From Lepidonotus clava (taxonomy: Eukaryota > Annelida > Polychaeta > Phyllodocida > Polynoidae): a DNA stretch of 64,000 nucleotides. Each line of letters starts with the position of its first letter. Within the stretch, counting starts at the first letter, position 1. The translations under genes and the position numbers were made by a program. Shown one piece after another: positions 37,904 through 50,345 of the stretch. The stretch is taken from positions 22,345,629 to 22,409,628 of the forward strand of contig OW387147.1 of assembly GCA_936440205.1 (NCBI GenBank), written 5' to 3'. The notes below the pieces were generated by a model, which was not told the origin of the DNA, did no database searches, and worked only from the letters and a program-made list of their open reading frames with translations.

Positions 37904-38045
37904 AGAGGGCCGTTTGCTTGGAATTGCATAGATATTTCTATTTTGATCAGCAACTGGTCTATAACATCTCTTAAAAACAGAGGGTTGTTTGTTTGAAATT
38001 GCATAGGTATTTCCATTATGATCAGCAATTGGTCTATAACATACC
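37904..38045. repeat. Tandem duplication, ~74-bp period, two copies
   Basis: AGAGGG(CC/TT)GTTTG...ATTGCATAG(A/G)TATTTC...GATCAGCAA(C/T)TGGTCTATAACAT occurs at about 37,904-37,971 and 37,978-38,045. Confidence 0.85.
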
Positions 38046-38479
38046 TAACCTTTCAATGTATTAAACAGACAGGTGATTGTTAGAATGAGATTCGCTATTG
38101 CTTGAATTTACTTTTAATGAAGGAGCAATGGTGAAATCATTTAACTTGAACTTTTGTAAGTCCCCTGTAACATGTAACATGTAACTGATAGATCCCTTTC
38201 TGAGCGCCACAGAAACGCTGGTGATCAAAGCAACTCTCCCCTCCCCCAGACTACCTATATTAGGGCGTAGGCCCCCAAAAGACGGAAAATGGATCCATTC
38301 ATATGTCACATGACCAGCACGCAGCCTCGTTCCCAGCACATGAAAGGAGCGCCTCTATACATGTCTAAGTGCCCGGATGTGGCCGCTAAAGGGACACCGG
38401 AAGTCGGAACCGGCTGTCGCAAATTAGCTCCCATGGTGACAGGTGGGTGGGAGGGGGGCTGGTTAGGGGGTGGGGGCTC

Positions 38480-38965
38480 TTACAGCACCTCATATATACT
38501 ACGTGCCCACACTACATATCCCCTAATACCTTCCCTGTTGTATGGCCTTACCCCGGCCCTACTTCCCACTCACACCTCTACTAACTGTTTACAGCCCATT
38601 TCTCAGTCCAATACACACTACACTCTTCAATCACTTTTACCGCCTTCCTGTAAAGCTTCCTGATATAGTACCTGGAACAGCTGCACTAATTCCTATCATT
38701 AACTAGAGGCATTAACGTTAATGTTCCCTAAATGTAAGGATACTAAAATCTCAGTGTGTGTTACAATACCATATTTCTTATGGTTTCTCCTCAATTATTT
38801 CCTCTTTTCTAACCCTCCTCCCTCCACTCAAAATTTAATCTATGGCCTAATAATCCAAAAGTGCCCAATTATTGAAAGAAACACCAATTGGAGTCCCAGT
38901 GTGCCTTTAGCCCAAACCCACCCTAGAATCATCCAACCTCTTCTTTCGAAAGAGAAAAATTACCA
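38480..38965. repeat. C-rich, G-poor strand-asymmetric block
   Basis: Nearly G-free on + (ACC/CTC/ACT words), following a G-rich patch at 38,435-38,478. The 86- and 124-codon frames here are composition artefacts. Confidence 0.45.
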
Positions 38966-39670
38966 ACTGATGATAACCTGACAGTAGTCTCTTGGAGATT
39001 GAAGGATTGGGTTGCCTTTTTATGTTTAACACCAAACAATTTGAGTTTTTCCTAGCACGCCATGGAGAAATACCCTGGGGGTGGTCGAAATAATTGTTTT
39101 AGGTCACGCAAAGAAAACATGGCCGAATTGTTGCTACAAGAGTTCACAGTGAACAGCTGACAGCTTTCCCTGACCCTAATTCGCCCTATTCAACTGTAAG
39201 ATATTGCTTTTGGTGCCTGTAAGCTTGTGTGGTGTGGTGTCCGATTTTCATTTTGACAGATTAATGGTTGATCAAAGACGACAATGGGATTTGTTAATCA
39301 AAAAACTTAAACTCGGGATGAGATCAGAGCAAGTGAACAGCTGCTTTCTACTTACGTAAAGATTAATGAAAGTATCATTTTTAAAAAGATTGGTTCCCCA
39401 ATTCTATCAAATCTAATAGGGACACTGCCACATGCATTAAATAATGGTAGGTATAACAGGGGCCAAATATATAGGTACAGGGCAAGTGAACTAGTTGTGG
39501 CCTGTTCCAAAAATATCTTCTTTGAGTGATGATGGTTGATTAATAAACAAGGTTAAAATACAAGTTCTGGTTTGATCGACTTTATAGATTCTGGATGTGG
39601 TTTAGTAAACCAAAATCTCCGTCTTATCCATTCTTTGGTTTCTAAAACGAAATGAAATGTACTTGATAGT

Positions 39671-39790
39671 ACCATGACAATGCCATGATAGTACCATGAC
39701 AATGCCATGACAGTGCCATGACATTACCATGACATTACCATGACAATGCCATGATATTGCCATGACAGTGCCATGACATTGCCATGACAT
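39671..39790. repeat. Minisatellite, 11 copies of an 11-bp unit (CCATGACANTG)
   Basis: CCATGA recurs every 11 bases eleven times, with spacer variants CAATG, TAGTA, CAGTG, CATTA, CATTG and TATTG. The minus frame gives a repetitive Met/Trp/Cys/His peptide that is not a gene. Confidence 0.95.
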
Positions 39791-42700
39791 CCCCTTCACC
39801 CTTTTACCCCCTTACCCCAATACAGCATGGATTGAGAGTCTGAGCTCATTTGTGTGAGGAGATTGTATTGGTAATATGCAAATTTATTCAATATGGCCGC
39901 TCCCAGTGGTGATGGGGGCATTCCCGACCTACTTTCGTTCTATTTTTAGAATATCATTATGACATCATCTCGTCACTCTCCGAACACAGACTTATTTATG
40001 CTAATTAGTACACTCTCAAGGCATTTTCTATGGAACGACTTTCAATCTCCAAGCAGATGTTTCCTATAAGAAATAGCACGATGTGTCCCCCCCCATTTTT
40101 AACACTGATCTCTATGAGACTTGGGACAACCTATTACTCCGATATATCGGACTATCGACGTCATCCACTTAACGAAAACGGAGAATAAACATCCAAACGA
40201 ATTATATCCCTCTAATGTTTCTCATAGTGAACATCAAACGCACTTTGATCAAATAGCAGATTTTGAAGATATTTTAAATATCGCATTATCACCGGATATT
40301 TGCAGGATTTTCAAATTCAACAGTGTGTATATATTACGATCTAAGAGGTGGTCTACCAAGTCAAGTAAATTGTAGTTTTTTTCTATAAACTGTTGCCACA
40401 GATCACACAATTCATCAAACCAAGATGTGAGTATATATAATATGGGGTTGAGGTTGCCAGAATGCATTTGGCAAAGCGCTTGATACCATTCATAATTAAC
40501 CTTGGTAGGATACTATTTGATCTCTTTAGATGGCAGTAACGTCAAAGGCTGTTAGTCTTTGAGGATATCAGCTGCAATCTATAGCTAAGGAATGTAATTG
40601 GTTGATGAAAAGAAACTATAAAAACCTGTCGCTCATGACAAATTCTAAAGAAATATATAGGAGTGGTATAATGAAGATATAGGGGGATAAAGTACGCATA
40701 AAATAGGAAGGATTCACGAAGATGTCCATAAATACCTATGCTATACCTACAGCAGCCTATTTTTAGTAAATCAATATGATTTGTGTGGCAGTGCCTATTT
40801 GTGTGTGTTTGTTTGATGTAGATATAATTATAGCTACCGTTTTGGAGGACCTTTCATGTCCTATTGGAAACGAAGACATACGGAAATGATATATATGTAT
40901 AAGAATATTCTGTCTCTAAAATAGTCCTGCCTCATCTTAAATATGTGACAGATAACACATTCTAGGGCCTCTAACCTATTGGTCAACTAGGCAATGCGAT
41001 TATAGTGTTGTATATCGACACAAGAACGACAGCAATTGCACTTGGCTTATTTAATACCGACTGAGGTTATTGAATAACATCTTCGAGTAGCCTCTAGTGG
41101 TCCTCCACACCTTGGGGACGTGTACATTGCTTTGGAAACCGCCCGTACGACCCTGGAGCCAGCCCGCCTCCAGTGCCCCATACATCTCTCACCAGACTGC
41201 CCCTGCACCTGCCAGTTATCCCTTCCCCGCGCCACCAGCAGCCTTTAACGCCTTGTCCTAATGGCCTCTTCCTCTTTTTATCTGTGAGCAAAAAGAAAAA
41301 TGGTAAAAAAAAAAAAATAGAAAAAAATAGAAAAAAAGAAAAAGGGAGAAAAAGCGTTTCCACATCTCCGCCCCAACCTCCACCCAACTGATGGTCAGAT
41401 ACGTGATGCCAGACGCGTCGCCTGGCCCGTTACTCGGCACAGTCGGCGGCGTCCGTCCACTTATTGCCCGTGCCGGCTCGACGGGATCGAGCGAAAAGAT
41501 AACCGGCTTCTCAGAGGGGAGGGGGGTATAAATGTCCACTTTGCCCCCTCCACGGCCTGCCTGGAGAGGCCGAATAGCCTCACTTACACGTGACTTACAC
41601 ATAAAGAGGACTGATGCATTTACGTAACCGGATAACCTCTGGATAACCTCCGGATATTTTTGTTCTACGTATTTGGTAGTTCTAAGCCTGAGATGACTTT
41701 TGGAAGAAATGTTAATGTCAATCAAGGAAGATAGATTGAAATCATCAGTTAGGCTAATTGTGTTTAAAAAATGTTGACATTTTACTTTCATTTTATGTGA
41801 CTTCATGTAAATTCCGTGTGCCATTTACATGCACACTGTGTTTCAATCTCCAAGGTACACATTTAAGGGCTTCAGTCCATTTAATCATACTAATGGACAG
41901 AAAACAAATTTCCAGACAATTGTTATTTAGTGAACACATTTTTTAAATCAATATTCCAGATGAGGATTGGGAACGAATCCTTGGAATGTCAGCATCAATT
42001 TATAGAAGCATGTTGAATATTATGGCAGGAATGTATTACTTTTCAATTTCTTATATTCATGAATGTTCAGTTCATTCATGTTATTCCTGCCGATTACACT
42101 ATTTGATATCAATGACAGCAATATCCAATATTGTAATCAGATTTTAAACGTGCAGCTGTTCTTCCTAACATAATACTATAAGATATTCTTTGCCTTTATT
42201 CAGAACCAAGATCTGATTGTTGCTAGGGGAGTTGGGGAGGTCTTAAGTCGCAAACATTTAGGGTCTATTGTGCTGTCATAGGGAAAGCTGAGTAGGTTTA
42301 AATATCTTGAAGTCGAGCTTCTGCTAGTAAGACTACTTGACAGCTACTTTCCTGATTCTGATGACCAGCACCGTTTGCATCATTTCTACAATTTCTGTTA
42401 TTTATGTTGTTTGTGGCATCCATGTTGCAGAGACTTCTAATGAATTTTGTTGTAATCACAATCTTTCCCCTTAATTTCCATATGGGCCGCATTCCCAAGA
42501 GACAGTTAAGCGACATGATGCTGTTAGATGAGCTGCAGCTGTGTGACACCTGTTATATATATCGCAAAATCAAAATCGATTCTGATTAGACAAACAAGTC
42601 TTGTCTCTTGAGAATCACATGACAACGCCTCTGCGTTGTGTCACAGGATTTGACATAATAATAGTTGACGTAACAAATTCTAGGGAAAAACCCCATATCT

Positions 42701-44520
42701 TATCATGCCATAAAATTATGTGTCATATAGAATTATCGCAATACATGTATGTTGTAAGAAATATGAAGGTATCAAGAAAATAAAAATGCAAATGGTGGTA
42801 TCTGATGTTATGGTAGGTGATGGAGATAACTATATGTCTTAAATGCTATCTTTATCATCCACTTATACTATTAGCTGATTTAGGTCTTTCTTGATTCTCT
42901 TATAAACTAATACGTTTTATCCATGGACCTAGGACTATTAGTTTGAGCCCCCTCATTATAACGTCCCCCTTTCCTACGTTGCTGATAATTATTTGGCAGT
43001 AAGATATGTCTCTTTTTATGTAAGATGTTTCCAAGCAATGGGCGTGGGTGGATGAAACGCCAAATTAGGATCCACAAGCCAAGACATCTTTTTAAAAGAA
43101 GAATACACGTCATCTGAGACACCGTTATAGTATAACGCCTTGGCATTCTGACAGTCAAGCAGAGACACAATAGTGAACGTGTTCTTTTTATACAAGAATT
43201 TATGTTACATAATCTGGGACTATCTGTTAAAGCATAATTTATTGTTAGAAGCCATGTTATTCTAGACAATTCCTTATCTTGGGACTCTTGATAGAATGAG
43301 TACAAAAGCAAATAACTGTGACATTATTTGATTGTATCATGGGTTGCATTGTGTGACATAAAATCCAGAATTTCTAATAACAAAAACTGAGGCCAATTAA
43401 TTTAAATAAGCTGTTGGCCACTTCATAAACTTTCAATATGGCCGCCATCATTATAATGATCGACTTTTTTCCTCTGACGTTTCAAGCAATAAGATAATAT
43501 TCTAAACTGGGCGGAAAAATGAACTGTGCTTTATCGCAAATCCCATAATCTGCTGCACAGGCTGCACTATCATGATACAACTTTGTGGCTCACCTGTTCA
43601 AAGTGTATTTATGTACGGTACAGAAACAAATTATCTTTTCTTTGGCCTACTCTCATTATGTCTCCTTCGGCCTCCCTTGGCCCCTGGCAGTAATATGATG
43701 AATGTAAAGATAACGAGTTGCTATCTTAAGCACTCTGTCATCTCTACCCTACGTCTTGAGCATGCGCATATCCTCAGGCTGGGTTGGTGGAACTAATGTA
43801 TTAGCCTTATGCTGATAAGGGAAATATGCATATAAGCGTCTCCAAAGACTCAAGGTTGCTTGTATTTTGTTTATAAAATGAACAAAACGGAGGCGACACA
43901 CAGTATAAATCGATGGAAATGTATGAACAGTATTGGCCAATTAGTATATTAAGAAGAAAAAGGTGTAGGCTGACCCATATAGTTGGATGTACAGTTGGAT
44001 TATTCAGCAGACCTACTTATCCATTGTATATTTTTCATTTCTCCTTTCCAAATAATCGTCAATCGTTAATTCTTTAACGTTTTTTCACGTGTTTAAGTAT
44101 GAGTAAATGCAAGGAAAAAAGAAAAAATCTTGATGAAAGGCCTGATTTGTTTAAGACAGAATCTATTGCCTACAATACATTGTTGGGTTCTCCATAATTA
44201 TATTTATCCGTTTATCTTACACCTTTCCGTTTTGTACTTACATTAGTGCAAATACTACACAATGTATACAGCATCAGACGAGGCATTAAGCACATTGGTG
44301 AGGGATAAACATCAGATGTAGATCAGCCCGAGTCTCCCCTATATATACCCTTCACTCTTTGATGTGAAGTATGAAAGGCGAGGGTTTTGGGTGGGCTTCA
44401 GAACCAGTTGCCCGACGGCCCATTTCATTACCAAAGCTTGTAGTAGCTAGGCATACTGATGTCGCTGTTTTTGTGGAACATAGTCTGGTAGTGAAATGAG
44501 GATATGGAAGTCAGATACGA
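39791..44520. other. Non-coding stretch
   Basis: No supported gene. A-rich run at 41,305-41,350 generates poly-Phe/Lys frames, including the 188-codon minus frame 41,258-41,824, which I reject. A CTCF-like GCCTCTAGTGGTCC lies at about 41,089. ATATGGCCGCCATC (YY1-like) followed by ATTATAAT lies at about 43,437. Confidence 0.35.
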
Positions 44521-44524
44521 CGTG

Positions 44525-44705
44525 TAGTGTTAGGTCGCAGAATACTCGCGTAGACTCACAGAGACACAGACACAAAAACGCATAGACACAGACACACAAA
44601 CGCATAGACACACAAGCACATGCATAGACATAGAGATATGCATGCATATACACATGCAAACATACATACAAATACACATACATACATACATACACACAAC
44701 CACAA
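44525..44705. repeat. CA/CATA-type microsatellite
   Basis: Interrupted ACACA, ACGCATAGACAC and CATACATA repeats over about 170 bp, ending in ACATACATACATACACAC. Confidence 0.9.
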
Positions 44706-44845
44706 CTAACACACATATCCGTGTATATCTACATTTAATAAATGATATATGAATTATCAAGTTTTGCATATATCACATACATAATAATTATTAATGATTT
44801 ATTCATCTATCTATATTATCCTATGACCATGTTAGTAGTTTATGG

Positions 44846-45240
44846 TCATGAAAACGAATTGTGAGACAGGAAAGAACCTTTGTTCTTGAGTATTTCCTTC
44901 GCTTGTTTAATTTGGAGAAATAATTTATATAAATGTGCTTTCCCAAGGGCTGAAGTATTTGTAAGTTTATGGGCTTCAATACAGTCAAAAAATGAAGTGC
45001 TTCGGTTGAATGTTGGAGCGAATGGAAGCATTGTATGAAGTTCTTCGAACACAGGTAAAGAGTGAGGAGAGCCATCAATGGTTGGAAGTGTAAGTACAGA
45101 GAATGGTAATGTAATGGGCAAGGCTTTGTTACTGCAAGGTGGGAAGGAAAATAATTACTCTGCAAAGGGCTGCAGTCTTCTATGCCTAACACTTTCTCTT
45201 CATTAAAAACAGCAGCAGCTCCCAAAGCAATCTCTGACTG
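44846..45240 (-). pseudogene. Unrecognised coding-like segment: terminal exon or broken gene copy
   Basis: Two minus-strand frames overlap here. One (45,225 leftward) begins GAAAVFNEEKVLGIEDC and then turns low-quality. The other (45,121-44,846) has natural protein composition (PITLPFSVLTLPTIDGSPH...; ends KNKGSFLSHNSFS) and stops at 44,846. An acceptor-like tract TTCCTTCCCACCTTGCAG lies immediately before the second frame (about 45,135), so it could be a true last exon. A minus-strand AATAAA (44,798-44,803) lies about 45 nt after the stop. Alternatively the two frames are one coding block broken by a single frameshift near 45,115. I do not recognise the family. Confidence 0.3.
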
Positions 45241-45386
45241 CCGGCCACACCCAATAAGTCAGGTAGGTAGGTCCATGAGAATTCAGTTTAAAGATGTAAT
45301 TTAGAACTCGAGAATCAACATGGAGGTGGTTATTGCGCATGGGCATTGTCAATCCCTATGCCTATTCATAGATACTTTTCTTAAAC

Positions 45387-45402
45387 GGAGGGGGGGGGGG
45401 GG
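45387..45402. repeat. G homopolymer tract
   Basis: Run of about 15 G after CGGA in otherwise AT-rich DNA. Confidence 0.9.
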
Positions 45403-45910
45403 AGATTTTTTCAATTAAAGTCTCCATAATTACCAGTATTGTTTTACGTTAACCAATACTTATGTAATATTCATTACATTGATTACATGGATTAGGTAAT
45501 TTAGATATCACTATACCATCATTGTATCGACGTGTTCAAATCATAATCAAATTACAGTCATGTTGTAGTACTGAAAACGTGACTCTAAAGGTAATCTGTA
45601 TTGAAACCACAAAGCTGCAATATCACACAGTAATCTGTGTTGCTTCGAAGACCAGACTTCTATCGAGACAGTGAACAAAACATTTGTAAAAGGCCGTTTT
45701 CACTCTCTGATCATCTATCTAATAGACTTTGATGTGTAGCCTTACATCAAAGCCTCATACTTGTGATTGTAAAGAATGATAAATTTCCGATACCTGACTG
45801 GTGGTTTTATTCAAGTAGAATCATAACATTGAAGATCGTGGAAACAGATGTGTGTCTTATGTAAAACCATGACGAGTATTAGAACGCCAGATTCTCCATT
45901 CCTGCTCACT

Positions 45911-45988
45911 CTAGTAAGCACTAAATATGCACTTCATCAGAACGTCGTGAATACTTAAAGCGCTGAAGTCGGTTCTAGACCGTGCCAT
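45911..45988 (-). CDS. Short ORF (25 aa) downstream of a strong-looking promoter
   Basis: ATG at 45988 with A at -3 and G at +4. Peptide MARSRTDFSALSIHDVLMK then CIFSAY and stop. It is the first well-placed ATG after the promoter at 46.1 kb. SALSIHDVL loosely recalls eh1-type repression motifs (FSIxxIL), but the leading Phe is absent, so this may be chance. It could be a uORF or a coding first exon cut by a donor such as AGA|GTGAGC at about 45,908. Confidence 0.2.
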   Translation of the reverse strand: MARSRTDFSALSIHDVLMKCIFSAY

Positions 45989-46101
45989 TTCTTCTGACAA
46001 GAAATCTACTTCAGGTTGGAAGAAACCCACATAGACACACGTCAATACTTGACAGTGCCTTTTGAGTCGATCTGCCTTCTCTGTCTCAGTGAATAGAGAG
46101 G

Positions 46102-46189
46102 TATATATGCGCCTCTTTGTCCATGCAAATCACTTAGATAAAAGGGGATGCTGATTGGTGGAAGGATCCAGTGTCTTTTGCGCATGCGT
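46102..46189 (-). promoter_or_regulatory. Composite minus-strand promoter: NRF-1, CCAAT, octamer, TATA
   Basis: Reading the minus strand 5' to 3': an NRF-1-like CGCATGCGC (46,189-46,180), CCAATCAG (around 46,158), the octamer ATTTGCAT (46,130-46,123) and TATATA (46,109-46,102), all within 90 bp in the order expected of a TATA promoter with start near 46,075. Octamer plus TATA is known from histone H2B and snRNA promoters, but no histone or snRNA sequence follows. The likely transcript heads left toward 45.9-44.8 kb. Confidence 0.6.
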
Positions 46190-46499
46190 TGTAAGTGTGC
46201 GGCAGAGCCCGAGGGAACGAGTCTCTCAAGAAGAATGGGGAAACAAGGAAAGTCCGTTCTCATTGGCTAAGCCGGAACACTGAACACACAAACCCTGAAA
46301 GTTGAGATTATCTCCAAAAGATCTGCCAGACCTTCCAGATTCCCTCCTATTTTCTTCTTCATTGTTTATCGTCTCAGTACTTAAAAAAATAGTTGCCAAT
46401 CTGAATATGGCAGTAATTAATCAATCTGGGTACAATGGGTCCTACCTAAAAGAAACAATTATAACCTTTTCAGAGGTTATTTCGGTGAGCACATGAGCC

Positions 46500-46760
46500 T
46501 TGATAACCGACAAGGTCGTACACTAAAATGCCATTTGCATGCAAATAAACGAATTACAGCCGCAATAATACGTGATTTATTTGAAATTTAAACTTGTGAA
46601 AGGATTAAAATGAAATTCCCTTAACCCCATTCAATTTTGTAACAGGCTTAAATGAGAGCTCACGGATTTTTAATGGCTTCATAAAAATCTTTTAAATCAA
46701 ATGAACTCTAAGAAACTTAAAGAATTTAAGGGAGTTTTGCCTTTTAAATATGTAACCAAA
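46500..46760. promoter_or_regulatory. Candidate conserved enhancer with a POU palindrome
   Basis: ATTTGCATGCAAAT (46,533-46,546) is a perfect 14-bp palindrome made of two overlapping octamer halves. It is followed by TAATACGTGATTTATTTG, TTTTTAATGG and CATAAAAATC homeodomain/Hox-type words in complex, repeat-free DNA. Confidence 0.4.
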
Positions 46761-48480
46761 CTATTTCCATCACATTGACCGGGACCGCAAAGGCATGTTT
46801 TTCTTAGGTATAGGGAACTGTTTTCTACATCTTCTCAACAAAAAATGTTTCATATGAATGATATAATTTAGCAACATGCCGGTTAAAACTATCCAAAGGA
46901 GTTACCCGGAGTGAATCTCGTTTTGTCCTTGTAAACTGAGGATTCTTTTCCTCCAAAGCTAGTTATTTCAGTGTTGTTTTAAAGTTTGGTAAGCAGTTGA
47001 TACACGCTTTCTCTTCCAAACTGATCTATGTATAAGTCATAACATCTTCTCGATTCTTTATATAGCCTTTTTTTTAGACCTAACTATAGGTCCTTCGAAA
47101 AAAATACTACTACATCTAGGAAAGACATCTGGTTATCGTATTTCAATATCAAAAACATACCTATGTCTAATCATACAATAGGCCTATATGTCAAGCTGCC
47201 TATTCGGCAATGCTTTATCTTACAAACACAATCTAGAACCATGTCTGGCTGACAGGCCAGTCCCCCAGCACGAACATAGAATCGTATTCTATTACCACAT
47301 ACCGTACGTGACCCGTCTAGGTCTCGTGCCTGTCAGAGAAAAACATGGCGTGTTCCACACAAATAACTCATAGAAACGTGATAATGAATTAACACAATGT
47401 GTCAAATTTACACAAACACACTATAATGGATACCTCACAGTGCCATATCCTTAGAGACCTGCCTGGAGATATCCAGACTCGAATTGCTTTATCCCGAGCG
47501 TGCTAAATAAGGAAAATCCATACTTCGTGGTCCTAATGTCCTTCTGGTAGGATATTATTAAATCCACGTTATATTCGGCTTCCCTCGCCTCTGGGGAAAT
47601 GTCATTTAGAGAGGCACAGAGCGGAAGGATCGCTGTCTGGATAGTCTCGAGTCTTCCGGATAGTCTCGAGAAAAGAACAGCACCGTATGTATGTATACAC
47701 TGTCTCCGAAGTGATGCTAAATTTATGGGGAGCATAATGCATACAGATCTAATTCTTCTAGTTTCACTTTTTATCATTTGAAGGTGTTGGCAGTTTATAT
47801 GGGGTGGGTGCAATAAATAGAGCGTATAAATCGGTGTAACTCCATCCATAGGTCTATTTCTATAGCTAGCGTCGATAGGAGACATGTCACTGCCTTGTGA
47901 ATTTATACACGTCTTACATCAGAGTTATAGGGGCTGTGGCAGAAAGGCCTTACAAGGCTTCATATTGCCTGATGTACCCGGGTATAAAGGCCCAACCACA
48001 AAGCTTCCGCCACATCGGACAGATCCCCCTAGCGGGAACCAGTTATATATAGGTATTGATAATACACAGGACCGGGCCCTTTCATATGCTATTTGTATAT
48101 ACGGTCTCGTATTTCGGGAGTTTTGGCAAGAGCTTGCTGAGAAAGAGCAGCCATTGCTGTGGCGTGATATCTGTGCCAATTGATCTACATTGTTATGTAC
48201 ATGGATGTCAGTTTTGTGATTGAGAGAAAGAATTAATTGAGTAAGCCAAAAAAAGTATACTATTTATGCATAAGTTTCTTTTGCACAAAAAGTCATGTCT
48301 CCTTATAAAAATTGACCAATGTTACACAACTATACTTCCTTTGTAAAACTTACTTTTGTCTTTTTTTATTAGTTCTTTCTATAAGGTGCTTCATTTACAC
48401 TTTTTTTCTGAATCATTTGAATTATCAAATTGCCGATTACTTCTTTAAGTTTCATAAGCCTTTAAAATTGGCACATCATC
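46761..48480. other. Non-coding stretch with open frames on both strands
   Basis: Minus 47,451-47,885 (144 codons) and plus 47,884-48,183 (99 codons) are open but show no signal, domain or splice pattern. CCCCCTAGCGGGAA at about 48,027 is CTCF-like. Confidence 0.35.
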
Positions 48481-48705
48481 TAGATTAGAGAACTCAGGGA
48501 AGAATCATGGGACTTGGAGTGGCAATAAAAGGTTCCCATTGGAGAATTGACATTACTGGTTTTAGACTAATTATATTACTTCTCCAGGCCCCGATGTCCC
48601 AAACCGCCCAATCAGAAGCCATTAGCTCTAATGAGTGCATTAATCCCCCACAGTGACCTCAGACCAGGGGATTTGTGGTCCTGTAATATTACTACTTATA
48701 CTATA
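48481..48705. promoter_or_regulatory. Candidate conserved non-coding element
   Basis: High-complexity sequence dense in homeodomain words: GACTAATTATATTA, CCATTAGCTCTAATGAG, GCATTAATCCCCC (Otx-type TAATCC) and CCAATCAGAAG. It differs in texture from the AT-rich surroundings. Confidence 0.35.
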
Positions 48706-50057
48706 AAAATATACCGTAACACCTCAACATCAATCGCAAGCTAATCTCCGTATGGAAAATAAAGCAAAAACAGGTAATTTATCATATGTTTTGACAATTT
48801 TTATCTATATCTAATATGGACTCATATATGACAGATTTATTTGGAACATATTTTCTTCTATATAAATTTAAGAAAACAATTAAGCTGCCAACGAGTGCTT
48901 CCAAAATGCAAACCTTGTGCAAATTGCCTTTTGATATACTACTTACACTCGTCCTGAATTGAACCGTCCGATTCTCAAAGGGGAGTCAATTCAAGTGGAT
49001 ATTGTGTTCTGACGGTTTGATATATATGAGGTGAATTTGAACCAGCGATATTTCAAAACGCCCCCACGTTGAAATTACACACTACTTGTCAAATGCTTTG
49101 TTAAATGGCGTGTATCATTCTATCCCCAGCCAACAAAAGGATACAATATCCACAGGAAGCAGCAGTCGATCATGTTTAGTGGATGGATGTAAGTTGAGGT
49201 TTTACGGTTTGCGTTTTACAGTTCAAACAGGGAGCTGGGTGATACATTTGCCAATCGATAGCGAGGCAGCCAAGCTGGGTGGGGGACGCCATTACTGGCT
49301 AGCCTGCAGGTACAGCCAGATGACAGAAAAGTCACCTCGCTAAGTGTGGAAACAATAGTAAGCCCGCTGGGTTCAAAGAGTGAGGTGGTTGCATGTGTGT
49401 GTCCTACCAATGGACGCAGGTCATGCCATCCTAAAATAAGCCAATCAGAACCGTGTATACACTGAGTGGTGTCACCAGGCTCAGTCATGCGAGCGAGCAA
49501 TTGCGGTCGGACAGCATTGATATCTATCGACATCTCAGGGGCCGTCGTTCTTCCTTTGGCAGTCAATATACGCGTGTATGTGTTATATCTATGACATATT
49601 TTTCAATTTGCTTTTCTATTGCTTATTTATGCCCTTTTAGCGTGACTATAAATCATGTACTATCATGGGTCAGACGTAGGATGATGCTTATATTATATTT
49701 GCAGCCGCACTGGGTATATGAATGCATTTTGCATAGGGAATTACGTATATAAAAGGCCAAATGGCATTGCATGACACCTATACAGAGAAATAATTGCCCC
49801 TGAGGTATAGCCTTTTACATCCCGCGACGTTTACATACACGACCCTCCATCTATAAATGGACATTCATCCCTGTAGGTCTCCCCTGGTGAGACCGCTCTC
49901 TTACCGATCGTCCATCTCATTAGGTATTCCTGCCGAAACCATCTCTTAACCTTCTCAGATCCCTACCCGTTCTATCCCTCAATTATCACCCACATTTGTT
50001 ATACCCAACGTACCCAACTCCCCAGGCTCTCCTCAATATAATCCCAAGGCGACCCTA
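48706..50057. other. Non-coding stretch, ending in a C-rich, G-poor block
   Basis: No gene recognised. About 49,845-50,045 is C/T/A-rich and G-poor on +, like the blocks at 3.7 and 38.5 kb. Confidence 0.35.
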
Positions 50058-50243
50058 ATGAAATTATTTAGTTACATCAGGTGGAACGCCGTTAAAAATG
50101 CAAAGAAACATTTGGCGGGAAAACGCAGACGACAATGGTTTATGCGTCGGCAAAGGCCGCCAGAATCCCATAGTAGGCAGGGGGTCAATGCACCTGACCC
50201 ACGTCGGCATCCGGGACCTTCTCTGATCAACAATAAAAACGAA

Positions 50244-50345
50244 CATGGGCGTTGCCCTTCCGGACATGGGCAGTGCTCTTCCGGACATGGGCAGTGCTTT
50301 TCCGGACATGGGCAGTGCTCATGTCTGGATATGGGCACTGCTCTT
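50244..50345. repeat. 21-bp minisatellite (CTTCCGGACATGGGCAGTGCT), about 4-5 copies
   Basis: Three near-identical units from about 50,257 plus degenerate units at each edge. As the unit is a multiple of three it keeps frame inside a 185-codon + frame (50,058-50,615), giving SGHGQC repeats. I do not regard that frame as a gene. Confidence 0.9.

Noticed and set aside
39671-39790. Regular repeat resembling an array
   Set aside because: 11-bp direct minisatellite units with no spacers; not CRISPR, and the host is a eukaryote.
41258-41824. 188-codon minus-strand open frame
   Set aside because: Its tail is a poly-Phe run from an A-rich tract, there is no motif or splice support, and its first half has random-looking composition.
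47451-48183. 144-codon minus and 99-codon plus frames back to back
   Set aside because: No signal peptide, conserved motif, good start context or splice pattern; probably chance openness.
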